Translations under genes and position numbers: made by a program
Source of the DNA: Ascarosepion bandense
Lineage: Eukaryota; Mollusca; Cephalopoda; Sepiida; Sepiidae
Reading direction: 5' to 3'
Assembly: GCA_037127315.1 (NCBI GenBank)
Contig: JBBBDQ010001026.1
Coordinates: 7,022,501 to 7,086,500, forward strand
Length of the DNA stretch: 64,000 nt
Notes under the pieces: model-generated
The model's database searches: none
Told to the model about the DNA's origin: nothing
The model's input: the letters and a program-made list of their open reading frames with translations, nothing else
Shown here: piece by piece, positions 53,217-63,985 of the stretch
Layout of the letters: the number at the start of each line of letters is the position of its first letter
Numbering within the stretch: position 1 is the stretch's first letter

Positions 53217-53449
53217 GTAACAGAGTGAGTGAATGAATGAGTTAGTCAGGACGCCTGCGAGGGAAAGTACTTTTCAGTTCACGTTTACCTTTGTACTACG
53301 TTTCCCGAGAATATACTATTCAACCTTATATCCGATTCCGTGTCACCTTTCAATGGCCCTCGGTTATAGCAATTATATTCACTTCTTTGATTTTGTCAAT
53401 AATCTTGAGATGTACAGCAGGAGCACTAGATTAGATATAACAATGGTCA

Positions 53450-53558
53450 GACAGTCAGTTAAGTGCCATACATGATACACGAATGGGCGATCATTTCTCT
53501 CGATCTAGATCATTTCTCTAGAAAGACCTAACTGGGCAGAAGATTTTCCCGCATTACC
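53450..53558 (-). mobile_element. SINE 3' fragment facing the next copy
   Basis: Tail and stem-loop region of the common SINE on the minus strand, with a small internal duplication (atctagatcatttctc). Abuts the head of a plus-strand copy. Confidence 0.78.
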
Positions 53559-53562
53559 GGGA

Positions 53563-53868
53563 TGTGCGTTGTAGTGTATTGGATATCGGCTCGGAACGAG
53601 GAATCGGGGAGCCGAGTTCGAATTCCAGCTGAATTCATTGCCTTCACTTACGCGCAAATACCCTTGGGAAAAGGTATTAATCCGACTCTTCCTTCCAGTT
53701 ATGGGTTAAATAACAGGACAAATTGGGTTCTATAGCCTTGGTCGGCAACCAGTCTACCGCAGAAAACAATGGCAACCTACTGCGGGATAATCTTCTGCCC
53801 AGTCAGTCATATCTCTTTCGAGACATGATTGCCCAAGCGTGTATCACGTATGGCATTTAACTGACTGA
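53563..53868 (+). mobile_element. tRNA-derived SINE, full length
   Basis: From tgtgcgttgtagtg to catttaactgactga with intact B-box (gagttcgaattcc) and stem-loop. Confidence 0.9.
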
Positions 53869-54655
53869 TTAGGTCAGTTTGAGTGTATCTTTTCCTTTGC
53901 ATTCGTCTTTCGATATTGTTATAGATGTTTACTGAACTCGTTTACGACTAATGCAAGGTGAGATGTGAACTTTTCTTACTCGAAAAATAACAATTAAAAA
54001 TCCTGAATCTTCATCTGAAATCGAACTCCAGCCGATGGCTAAGGCGTATAAATACAACTCAAAAGTTTTCCTTTTTTTTTTCTAAATATACATTCTATTC
54101 GTCAATTTCGAAATCCGCTTTTTTTTTCTTTTTACTCCACTTGTTAGTTTTCACCTGTTCTTTTTATAATTTTTATATTTATATATATTTCTCGCAGTAA
54201 TTCGTGTTAGTTTCGTTCGTATATTTCTGTACTATTTTCTCCCAATTCTTCTGAACTATTTTTTTTATCGACAACGAAAAGTTTTCTTTCCACTACGCTG
54301 CCATTTCCTCAGTCGTTCACTCGCGTTACGTACAACGTACATTTTTGCCCTACTTTCGATGTAATAATTTTTTCTTATACTTGCAGAAGTTCCACACATT
54401 GCCATTCACACTTCTCAAGGATGATGCAGTAAAAAATCTAATCAAACCGACAAAATAACTAATGCTCGCATATCCCTTTAAAAAAAATAAACACGTAATG
54501 GTGTTTCATAAATTATACGATGACCGATATTATTAAAATTAAGAGACTTTTCCAGTTACTTATCGCATTTAAATATTCACACAATAGAACTAAAATGCAT
54601 TAAGATGAATCATAAAACAATTGCAGATTTATCCAAAGATGAAGATAAATGGTAG
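53869..54655. other. No gene recognised
   Basis: T-rich on the plus strand (54065-54370). No repeat match. Confidence 0.5.
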
Positions 54656-54659
54656 CGGA

Positions 54660-54966
54660 TGTGTGTTGTTGTGCAGTGGATATCGACTCGGAACGAGAAA
54701 TTGGACAGCCGAGTTCGAATTCCAATCAAATTCGTTGCATTCACTTACGCGCAAATACGCGTAAAGGTATTAATCCATCACTTCTCTCCAGCGATGGGTG
54801 TTACAACACAAACAGGTTGGGTTCTATAGCCTTGGTTGGCAACCAGTATACTGCAGAAAGTAATGGCAACTTAGTGCTGGAAAATCATCTGCCCAGTCAG
54901 GTATATCACTTTCGAGACATGATCGTCTAAGCGTATTTCACGTATGACACTTAACTGACAGACTAT
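54660..54966 (+). mobile_element. tRNA-derived SINE, diverged full length
   Basis: Head tgtgtgttgttgtgcagtgg, B-box-like gagttcgaattcc, body and tail present but with more changes than other copies (gcaaatacgcgtaaagg). Confidence 0.85.
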
Positions 54967-54974
54967 GCCGAGCT

Positions 54975-57070
54975 GATACGTATGCATTGGTCGGATTTAT
55001 GCCTAAGTCACTACGAAAACATTGACCGTGTCTAAGTCAGAGTCTATACGCAAATTTTTAGACTTAGGTCGAGGTAATGCCTGGATATCGAGGCAGACAT
55101 TGATCGGATTTGTCAATATATTGAACGTGTTTATCCCTCAGTATCTACGTAAACATTGGTCGGGTTTATGCCTGGCTATCTACATAGACATTGGTGAGGA
55201 TTGTGCCTGGGTATCAATGTAAATATTGATCGGTTTTAAGCCTGAGTCTATTTGCAAATATTGGTCGTGTTTATAACTGGGCATCTACATAGACATTAAT
55301 CGGGTTTATGCCTGGGCATCTACGTCAACACTGATTAGTTTCAAGGGGCAAATATTGGTAAGGTTTATCCCTGGGCATCTACGTAGACAATGTTCGGCTC
55401 TATGACTGAAACTCTACGTAAACATTGATCAGTTTTAAGCCAGAGTCTATACCCAAATATTGATCGGGTTTATCCATAGGTCTCTACGTAGACATTAGTC
55501 GGGTTTATGCCTTGGTCTCTATTAAAATAGACATAGGTTTTTTGCCTGATTATATACTCAAATATTGGTCGTGTTTATTCCTGGGCATCTAAGTAGACAC
55601 TGGTCGGGTTTATTTCTGGGTCTCTACATAGACACTGGTCGGGTTTATGCCTGGGTATGTACGCAAACTTTTATCGTGTTTATCCCTAGGCATCTACGTC
55701 TACACCAGTCGGCTATATGCCTGGGTATATACGCTTATTATTGGTCGTGCTTACTCCTGGACAGCTACGTAGATGTGGGACAAATTTATGCCTGGATCTC
55801 TGCGGTAACAGTGATAGGTTTATGCCTGAGTCTATATAACATTGAGTCTATATAACATTGGTCGGTTTTATCAATGGTCATTTACTTAAGCATTGGTCGG
55901 GTTTAAGCCTGGGTCTATACGCAAATATTGTTCGTCTTAATTCTTGTGTATATACGTAGATATTTATTAGGATTATGACGGTGTCTCTACGTAATCATTA
56001 ATCTGGTTAAGCCTGAGTCTATACGCAGACATTTGTTTTGTTTATCCATAGGCCTCAACGTTGACACTGGTTGGGTTTATGCCTGTGTCAATACGGAAAT
56101 AGTGATGGGTTTATTTCTGAGTCAATATAACATTGGTCGATTTTATCAATTGCCATTTACTTAGACATTGGTCGAGTTTAAGCCTGGGTCTATACGCAAA
56201 CATTGAGCATCTTTATTCTTCTGTATTTACCTAGATATTTTTTAGGATTATGACGGTGTCTCTACGTAAACATTGATCGAGTCTATACGCAAAGTTTTGT
56301 CTTGTTTATCCATAGGTCTCAACGGTGACACTGGTCGGGTTTATCCCTGGGTCTCTACGTAAACATTGATTGGTCTTAAGTCTAAGTATATACGCAAATA
56401 TTTGTGGTGTTTATCCCTTGGTATCTACATTACCGGCCATAATTATTAGGCCACCCCAGTTTATTTTACAAGAAATGATGTATTTCATATTATTTTTAGT
56501 ATTTATTGCCAAATGAAAATATAATGGTTCTTTCGTTATTATTACTTTGAAAAATTTTGCAAGGCAAGTAAGCAAAAATGAACTCGTCCGAATGACCCTA
56601 AATTTTCTTCATCCTTTCATTGATGAAACTGCAATGTATGTAAATATTAAATACTATTAAATATTTATAAATTCATTTGAAGCACATGTTATTGTGCATT
56701 ATTAACAAAAGAACCATTCTATTTTCATCTATAATTATTCACTTGGCAATAAATTCTAAAAAATAGTATGAAATATATAATTCTATTAAAACACTGGGGT
56801 TGCCTTATAATTATGGCCGGTAGTGTACGTAGACATTGGTCGAGTTTATGCCTGGGCCTCTACGTTAACATAGATCGGTTTTATGCCTTAGTTTATACGC
56901 AAACATTGCTCGTATTTATCTCTGGGTTTATATGCAAACATCTGTTTCGCTTATACCTGGGACTATACGCAAACGTTTAGTCGAGTATACACTTGAGTCT
57001 ATCTGCACATATTGTTCGGGTTCATACCCGAGTCAATACGCAAACATTCGTTCGAATTTATGCAAGCATC
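54975..57070 (+). repeat. 35-bp satellite array, split by a MITE
   Basis: About 40 units left of 56426 and about seven right of 56828 of a 35-base unit such as attggtcgggtttatgcctg then ggtctctacgtaaac. Alternating variants (ttaagcctgagtctatacgc versus ttatgcctgggtctctacgt) suggest an older two-unit cassette. Strongly diverged, so old. Confidence 0.9.
56428..56825. mobile_element. Tc1/mariner-like MITE inserted in the 35-bp array
   Basis: 398 bases from cattaccggccataattatt to the complementary end (ttataattatggccggtagt, then g), with TA on both sides (56426-56427, 56826-56827). Removing it and one TA restores tctacgtagac, the normal array sequence. That is proof of TA target duplication for this family. 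Confidence 0.93.
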
Positions 57071-57239
57071 CACTCGAAATGTGATCCCTTTTGAGGGGAA
57101 TATATCTCTTACGCAAGACTGCTGTTGGTTTATTGTCGACACTGTCGAAAAAGCGTTTTGCTTTTCATGTTTTGATCAAGTAATAGCAAATATTTTTGAA
57201 TTCTCGTACAAAATATCTTACAATAAATATAAGGTTTAC
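57071..57239. other. No gene recognised
   Basis: Spacer between array and 5S-like sequence. Confidence 0.5.
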
Positions 57240-57500
57240 AGCCATATCAATTTGAAACACCGATTTTAAGTTAAGGAACGTTGAACCTGGTCAGTGTTTA
57301 GATAGGTGGCTGCTCTGGAATACTAGGGGCTAAAAGATTGGATGTGTGGGTCAAATAAAGGTTAACAACTTGGAATATGATGACGGGGCAAGATCAAATT
57401 TTAGTCAGTTTCGTTAGATTCAGTTGCGGGCAAATATCCTTGGGAAATGTATGAATCCAGATCTTCCTCTCCAATCTATGGGTTAAATAATAGAACTTTT
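57240..57500 (+). mobile_element. 5S-tRNA composite SINE, copy 3 (degenerate)
   Basis: The 5S-like part (gccatatcaatttgaaacac, aagttaaggaacg, cctggtcagtgtttagatag) runs to about 57335. It is followed by a linker ending gattgga and a decayed tRNA-like half (tgtgtgggtc; gcaaatatccttgggaaatg; ctatgggttaaataatag). The 5S part has a small deletion after caccg. Third instance of the same junction order. Confidence 0.75.
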
Positions 57501-57721
57501 ATCTGAAAATCATTATTATCTCCAAAGCTTCTTAGAATCCAAAATTATGTTTCTGCTTTAAATAACCTTAAAGGGTTGATAAGCCGTAAAAAATAAACTC
57601 GAATAAAAATATAATTAAAATCAGAAAAGACAGTTTAAATTACTGTGGCTCTTATTGAGCAAAGAGAGCTTGAAGAATTAGACACTCCTAATATATATTA
57701 AAAGCGGTGGTGCAAGATGGA
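57501..57721 (+). other. Spacer with possible RTE trace
   Basis: AT-rich; gcaaagagagcttgaagaat and actcctaatatatattaaaa resemble the RTE LENLILT region very weakly. Confidence 0.3.
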
Positions 57722-57730
57722 ATCATTAAG

Positions 57731-57999
57731 TCAGTCAGTCAATTAAGAGTTATATGTGATACACGCTTGGGCGATCATGTCTCTAAAGAGTCATGAATGA
57801 CTGGACAGAAGATTATCCAGCAGTAGATTGCCATTGCTTTCTGCGGTAGACTGATTGCCGACCAAGGTTACAGAACCCAATCTTTCCTGTTATTTAACCC
57901 ATAACTGGAGGGAAGTGACGGATTAATACCTTTCTCAACTGAAATTCGAATTCTCCGATTTCTCGTTCGGAATTAATATCCATTGAACAACAACGCACA
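57731..57999 (-). mobile_element. tRNA-derived SINE with target duplication
   Basis: Copy with an internal deletion in the head region, flanked by ATCATTAAG at 57722-57730 and 58000-58008. Tail begins tcagtcagtcaattaag. Confidence 0.9.
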
Positions 58000-58259
58000 A
58001 TCATTAAGTAACCAAATTAAAATGCTTGTGAAAATGGATAACAGAACAGAATTTTAAAAGGAAGATAAAAAATGATAAGTATTTCTAAGAAGTATAAAGA
58101 AAGTGTGGTGAGCTATGACTATCCATTTCTTGAAGGAATCATTTAAATTCTTAATTCGCCATTGAATTTTCATTCTGTTACGTTTCTCTTGGATTTGAGT
58201 CTGATTCCATTGCGTTAAAATTTTCTGGGCACGAACTTAATCTTTCTGAAATCCAAGGT

Positions 58260-59195
58260 AAATCTATTTTCTCTTGTCTATATTCTGAGATGAGGTAGTA
58301 TTTACAATATTTACATTATTCGGACTATTGTCCTCATCTTGATGTCATTTCTAAGACGTTTCGGCCGTTAAGGGCACATTGCTCAGTGGACATAGACGTT
58401 GATTAGTTCTTTAACTTAAGAGTTGTTGAGTTCAATACCAGGCTACAACATTGATGAACAAGTAACCTACAGGGTTAGAGGGAAATAACTCGTTACTTTC
58501 AGAAAATGCACTAGGTAAGGAACAGAGTTCATATAGCCCAGTGATTGTAATAAAGGGTTCGGTTCGAAATTCCTATCACTTGAAGAAAGCCGAAGCGTAC
58601 AACGGCCGAATCGTCGTACAAATGGCAACAAAGATGAGGACAATAGTCCAAATAATGTAAATACTGTAAATACTACCTCATCTCAGAAATAGAGACAAAT
58701 AGAATGATATATTATTAAACGTTGTACAAATGGCATCAAAGATGAGGACAAAATTCCGAATAATGTAAATATTACCTCATTTCAGAAATATAGACAAATA
58801 GAATGATCTATTATTAAACGCCATACAAATGGCAACAAAGATGAGGACAATAGTCCATATAATGTAAATACTGTAAATACTACCTCATCTCAGAAATATA
58901 GACAAATAGAATAATCTATTATTAAACGTCGTACAAATGGCAACAATGATTAGGATAATAGTCCGAATAATGTAAATACTGTAAATACTACCTCATCTCA
59001 GAAATATAGACAAATAGAATAATCTATTATTAAACGTCGTACAAATGGCAACAAAGATGAGGACAATATTCCGAATAATGTAAATATTACCTCATCTCAG
59101 AAATATAGACAAATAGAATGATCTATTATTAAACTTCGTACAAATGACAACAAAGATGAGGACAATATTCCGAATAATATAAATACTCTAAATCT
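58260..59195. mobile_element. Minisatellite-terminus element, copy 2 (right arm expanded)
   Basis: Left: a single terminal unit (tattctgagatgaggtagta to catcttgatgtcatttc). Centre: the core seen at 42980-43165 (caataccaggctacaac, aacaagtaacctacagggtt, cagtgattgtaataaag). Right: six tandem inverted units with periods 108, 99, 108, 108 and 99 (atggcaac landmark 58622 to 59144). The expansion is on the opposite side from copy 1. Confidence 0.85.
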
Positions 59196-59690
59196 ATTTT
59201 CTCATTTAATTTCTTGTTTTTTTTTTTTTGCTTTGTGATGTGCTGAGATGCATCCACAATCGAATAAATTGAGAAGAATACAGTGCATCTTGTTCGTTTT
59301 TCTTGCAATATATATATATATATATATATCGCAAAACTTCTCTGTTATTATGACAATATAGATTTCATTTTTATGATTACCTTTTTTAGCTTTCATTTTA
59401 ACGGTGAGTAATCAAATTCTCATTAAATCGAATTGGATATAGGACAGGTTTTATATCATTCACATCTGAGACGTACCTTCTAAAAATGATAGCTTTGTTT
59501 CAATGAAACAAATTCAGTTTGTCACTGTATAGAGTGTCTGTAGTACATTTATATCCTTTGATCTTAACCGGAAATAAAAAAAAAATATGATGACACTAAA
59601 GTTAAATAGATTAAAGAAATACTGTTTTGGGATGGATTCTGAATGACGACATGAATCGCATGGTTACACTTTTCATAGTGACACCTAAAT
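59196..59690. other. No gene recognised
   Basis: AT-rich, with a short (TA)n at 59309-59330. tttgctttgtgatgtgct and cttctcaatt... are unassigned. Confidence 0.5.
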
Positions 59691-59692
59691 CA

Positions 59693-59748
59693 AGTACTTG
59701 TTATATTTCGATTATATATATATATATATAATCGAAATATAACAAGTG
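59693..59748. repeat. Perfect AT-rich palindrome
   Basis: Arms of about 26 bases (agtacttgttatatttcgat and its complement) meet in (TA)n. The right arm leads into hammerhead element B; the arm sequence also recurs at 60186-60208. Confidence 0.85.
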
Positions 59749-59934
59749 CTTATGCACAGCTTATAAACAACACGTTGAAATTTCCCTTCTCTGATTCCAT
59801 GCGTCGATTGATAAGGGAGTGGCGACTCTGACTGATACCAAATCGGTTGAGTTTCGATCCCGGCCAGAAGCAAGTGGATGCGTCTAGCCACACTGATGAG
59901 CTGTGATGAAGCGAAAAACTTGTATGTGGATGAC
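59745..59934 (+). mobile_element. Hammerhead element B, copy 3
   Basis: Partial region X (cagcttataaacaacacg, ttgaaatttccc), tRNA-like block (gcgtcgattgataagggag; B-box-like gagtttcgatcccgg), then a hammerhead and a short TA run. The clearest B copy. Confidence 0.82.
59882..59934 (+). ncRNA. Hammerhead ribozyme B3
   Basis: Stem I is gtc + ccaca with tgtgg + gac around the tag/at internal loop. The core is ctgatga and gaaa, and the cleavage-site bases are t then a. Stem II is damaged in this copy (gctgtgatgaagc against gctgt gat acagc in the others) and stem III has lost bases, so activity is doubtful. The fold is clear because stem I differs from family A by compensatory changes. Confidence 0.83.
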
Positions 59935-60203
59935 TAATATATATATAGTGTAACAAAGTTATAGAAATCGTAGGTTTTTTTTCCTGCTGTTCATGCATTT
60001 ACTTTTATAAAGAGTGCTCGATACAACGTAGACCATTATTGTAATGGTTGTTAGAATGGTTTATAAATTCATAGTATCACTACACAAAAATTTTCGCCTC
60101 TCGAAGCTGCTACGTCCGCTTCTCAACGGGTGATAAGTTGAAATGAAAATTAAATGGTGAAAACGGTTGCATGAATAAACCTAATCGAAATAGAACAAGT
60201 ACT

Positions 60204-60205
<2 letters not shown>

Positions 60206-60256
<51 letters not shown>
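60206..60256. repeat. (TA)n microsatellite
   Basis: About 25 TA units just left of repeat family D copy 2. Confidence 0.95.
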
Positions 60257-60261
<5 letters not shown>

Positions 60262-60264
<3 letters not shown>

Positions 60265-60400
60265 TATCACGTTCGTAAACGGCGAGGATAATCTAAGAAG
60301 ATCAATTTAATATAAAATATTAAGTGTTATATCTATGTAGAGAGCTCAATGGATGTTATCCAGAGCAATATGATATATAATAATGAAAACTCAGCACGTC
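60262..60400. repeat. Repeat family D, copy 2
   Basis: cgtaaacggcgaggataatc through gagcaatatgatatataat match 28490-28610. Starts at a TA tract in both cases. Confidence 0.75.
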
Positions 60401-60649
60401 ATTTAGATTGGTTATAAATTATAATTTTTTACTATGAGTTAAATTCGATCATTTCATCAGACCACACTATATTCGTCCCATTCGGTACAAAGTTTTTTCC
60501 GGAATAAGCATTTCTTAAAAATGAAAATATATATTAGAGCATCAAAAATACATTTACAAAATTTGGGTGCGGGTTTCTCACACCAAAGTAAAGTAAAATT
60601 TCCATATAAAAATATGTTTAAAATATCGTTTACCTCCACACACCAACTT

Positions 60650-60860
60650 TTTTTTAATCGTGTCACCCCAAGCAAGGCATTCCACTGCCACTATAGCGCA
60701 GGGGGTTACATAGAGGGATTGGGTATAGGAAATGACAGAAGGAGGGTGATAGACGACTTAGGATGTACATAGGGAGAGAGTTGGAGAGAGTGGGTGTGAA
60801 TTAATGTGTTAAGAGGTATCTATTGACCTTACCTTTAAACTCCTGGAGGTTGTAACTTAC
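60650..60860 (-). pseudogene. CR1/jockey-like LINE 3' tail
   Basis: The plus strand shows ttttttttaatcgtgtcacc, ccaagcaaggcattccactg and taaactcctggaggttgtaa: the minus-strand LINE 3' UTR and the last coding bases (TTS..LQEFKG-like). Followed at once by an older transposase remnant it may have inserted into. Confidence 0.83.
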
Positions 60861-60884
60861 AACAAATGTTCAAAAACTCCTCCG

Positions 60885-61440
60885 CTTGCGTCTACACATG
60901 TATGCTCCTGTCGGATCAGTGACTAGTGGGCCCATTCAAATCCTCCCACGCGGTGAGGATTGGTTTTGCAGGCTGCCGTGACACGTCGATGACGCATCTC
61001 TTCATTATTAATGTCTACTGATTAAGTCAATTGTTTTAGATATCCTTACAGATAAAAATCCAGAGGACTGATATCGGGAAAATGTAAAGGACATGTAACC
61101 AGTTCGCCACTACATACCCATTTTCCATGGTAGATATCAGCCAGCGAGTTACGAACAGTGAGATTAAAATATGCTGGGTCGCCATGATGCATGAACGATA
61201 TGTGTCTTCGTATTAGCAGTGGTACGTCCTCTAGGAAGTCTGGAAGTGTGCTCGAAATAAAGTCTCTGTAGACAGGCTTTGTAAGCCTGCTTGGAGGACA
61301 TGCAGGCCTATTATACTGTCACTTGAAAATTCCAGCCTACACATGAATCGTAAGCTGGTGTTAGCCTTTGTTGTACTATGGAGATTCTGATTTGCCTACA
61401 AGAGTTGGTTGTGAAAATCCTAAATTTTTCAAAGGTTGCC
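60885..61440 (-). pseudogene. DDE transposase remnant (mariner-like superfamily), better copy
   Basis: Minus-strand blocks in order: LTKPVYRDFISS-like, TLPDFLEDVPLLIRRH, ISFMHHGDPAYFNLTVRNSL (family motif FMHDGAPAHF with the Asp changed), ADIYHGKWVCSGELV and FPDISPLDF, the remnant of SPDLNPLDF with the third catalytic Asp. At least one frame change separates VPLLIRRH from the upstream part. Same family as 8985-9310. Known relatives act as cut-and-paste transposases; this one is dead. Confidence 0.8.
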
Positions 61441-61514
61441 TCAACCATAAACAAGATTTAAAACACAAACAATAGATCAGTAGTCTCTGCTATAAACCAT
61501 CGGCAAAAATTATA

Positions 61515-61615
61515 TGGCAGTGAATGTTGGACAATATCAAGATGAAAGTAAAACCTGAAGCAACTAAAATGTGGTTCTACAGAAGGAAGCTGCGAATATC
61601 ATGGGTCGATCCACA
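61515..61615 (+). pseudogene. RTE-like LINE fragment
   Basis: YGSECWTISR-like, KPEATKMWFYRRKLRIS: about 100 bases of the RTE RT region on the plus strand. A second trace (tctatagaaggaggctgaaa) lies near 62185. Confidence 0.7.
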
Positions 61616-61789
61616 TCTAATCTAAGTTAGCACGTTGTGACTGATTCTGGTTTCCAGTCGCTGAATCTACAGTGATCACTATTTTGTTTTACACTGAGAC
61701 TCAATGTGCGCCTCTGTTGAGTTCATTGTTAGCTCAGATCCTACGAAATTTGGTTCACTCTGTTGTGTTAGGCATTTTTTTCTACAGAG

Positions 61790-62060
61790 ACTTGTGCCAC
61801 ATCTGATCTACGATTGGTAGATCGTTTTATGGCACATCGATTTGGTGTATCGGTCAGTAAACTTGTCTCGCTAGACCAATTATCACTGAATTGTGAGTTC
61901 GATCCTTACTGGGTGCTCCATATGTTAAGCCTTGTGTTACAACTGTTCTACTATTAGTAAATCGTTTTATGGCACATAGACTTGGTGTAATAGTCAGCAA
62001 ACTTGTCTCGCTAGACGAATTACCACTGAATTGTGAGTTCGATTCTCCCTATCAGCTTCA
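61790..62060 (+). repeat. Duplicated tRNA-like unit (family E)
   Basis: Two tandem copies, about 140 bases apart, of aaatcgttttatggcacat, aaacttgtctcgctagac and cactgaattgtgagttcgat; gagttcgatcc is B-box-like. A dimeric SINE fragment or local duplication. Confidence 0.72.
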
Positions 62061-62233
62061 TACTTTCGGTACTATACAGCATTTAAGAGACTCGTAATAA
62101 AAATCATTATATCAATCCTCCTATGACGCGGTGAACTTTGGGCTATTTTCTAACAAACGAATCGTGTGAACATAAAGGTTGATCTATAGAAGGAGGCTGA
62201 AAATGCCATGGGCGCTCAAGGAAATTAAATACT

Positions 62234-62940
62234 TGTTGTGGGGAGTTGCCCATTTATAATAGACTCTTTTTTGCCTATATTAACCGAGAGTTAATTACTC
62301 TCGAGGACAGAGCCGGGGCGACAGAGACACTGGTTTGCAATACGACTTCAGTTTAGCTCAGCCTATTCTGTCTGTCTGTCGGTCATTTGTAGCCAAGCTA
62401 TTATTACTCCTTCTCTTTGTATCTGTTTGTATCTCCTGTTGACGTAATATGTTCTTGACTTACCACTGTGTTGACTCATTATTTTATGGTCCCATACCGG
62501 GTCCATATGCGACGAAGATATAAGAATTCACGCAAGAAAAGAAAACCTTTTTTCTTTGACCACTCTCGCCACATATCAACTAGCAACGTCGAAAATACAG
62601 AAACGGCGAACTTCAAAGGTCGCACATGGATTTCAAGTACCAAGGGATAGCCACTCCCACAGATAATCGTTCGAAAAAACTAGAAGTATCAAGAAAGGAA
62701 AAATATATACCGCATCTAAACCAGCCTACCAATAATAAAAAAAGAAGGAAAAAATTCAGAGTCGAATGAAAAAATTCCCTACAAGTCCGGAACGGCCTCA
62801 CAGAAAAATCTGTAAGTAGATTCGTTTTGAGCCTATCTCTTTCTCTTTGACGTATGTCTTTAAAAAAAAACTGTAACTACAGTTAGTGTTTTTCCTCTCG
62901 TGTGTTACGAAAATCTGGTCGTGTTGAGTTTGGGAAAAAA
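62234..62940 (+). mobile_element. Presumed 5' LTR and leader of gypsy element 2
   Basis: Starts tgttgtggggagttgccc, a TG start like the solo LTR at 51091, and precedes the gag start at 62941. Contains attaaccgagagttaattac. I cannot fix the LTR 3' end or the primer-binding site, because no second LTR is within the window. Confidence 0.5.
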
Positions 62941-63985
62941 ATGGAAGACTTACAAAAAGTGATAATTCAATTAATGAAAACTCAGTTGGATTGACAACAA
63001 AAAAGCCACAAGCAGTTACAACAACAACAACAATTATTTATGGAGTCACATAAACAACGGATGGATTTGCAAGAACAACTCTTTAAAAGAACCGAGGAAC
63101 GACAAAATCAAATTGAAGAGTTACTTTTTAAATTATTAAATGACAAACAAACTGAGAACGATACTGCTTTTTCCCAGGGTGCTATCTGGAGTACTATGGA
63201 AACTTTTGAGTATGTATCTGAAGACGAAAAACCTTTGATGCTTTTTATAGGCGGCACAAGGATTTATTTAACGTCGACTGTAATAATTGGCCAAATTCCA
63301 AGAAAGTGCGTTTATTACTAAGGAGGTTGAGTACAGCAGAGCACAGCAGGTTTGTTGATTTTATCCTCCCCAAAAAGACAACAGACGTGGAATTCTCAGA
63401 AACAGTCAAGCTACTGTCGGAATTATTTGGGCCGAATACATCACTTTTTCATAAAAGATGGAAGTGCCTAAATTTATTCAAAGAGGATCAGCAGGACTAT
63501 TTAACATTTGCCGCTACGGTAAATAAATACTGTAACGATTTCAAATTAGCGGAATTATCTGCTGACGACTTTAAATGCCTAATTTTTGACAAGGTCTAGC
63601 CTCAGCCGGAGATGCTGAAGTTAGACGTCGGGTGCTAACAAAACTAGAAAATGAGCCGGGTTTAACCCTCCAAAAATTAGCAGAAAACTGCCAGAATGTC
63701 GTATCCGTAAAAAGTGACTCTAGAAATATCGAGGAGTCGGAAGTCGCTCATATAAAAAAATTATGAACAGATCAAATCACCACTCCTCGGAAAGAGAGAA
63801 AAAATACAGTGACAAGCATACTATGAGATAAGATAATTCACCACCAGGTCTGTGTTACATTTGCGGAAGATTACACTGGATGAGGTTTTGCCCGTCCAGA
63901 AAGAAAAGAAATCTGTCAGAATTACGGTAAAGCTGGCCATATAACATCAAGCTGCTGGTATGCGAAAAAGTCCAGAAGAACAAAA
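62941..63985 (+). pseudogene. Ty3/gypsy gag (element 2), frameshifted
   Basis: A start ATG at 62941 follows a run of A (MEDLQKVIIQLMKTQLD then a stop). Reading continues in frame as a Gln-rich coiled-coil-like segment (63040 on: MESHKQRMDLQEQLFKRTEE). After a frame change at about 63240-63306 the capsid part follows: LLLRRLSTAEHSRFVDFILP, LLSELFGPNTSLFHKRWKCL and VNKYCNDFKLAELSADDFKC, then zinc knuckles LCYICGRLHWMRFCPSRKK and CQNYGKAGHITSSC (one Cys changed to Tyr). It is the same lineage as the gag at 32920 but a separate, better-preserved element. The pol part lies beyond the window. Confidence 0.83.
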
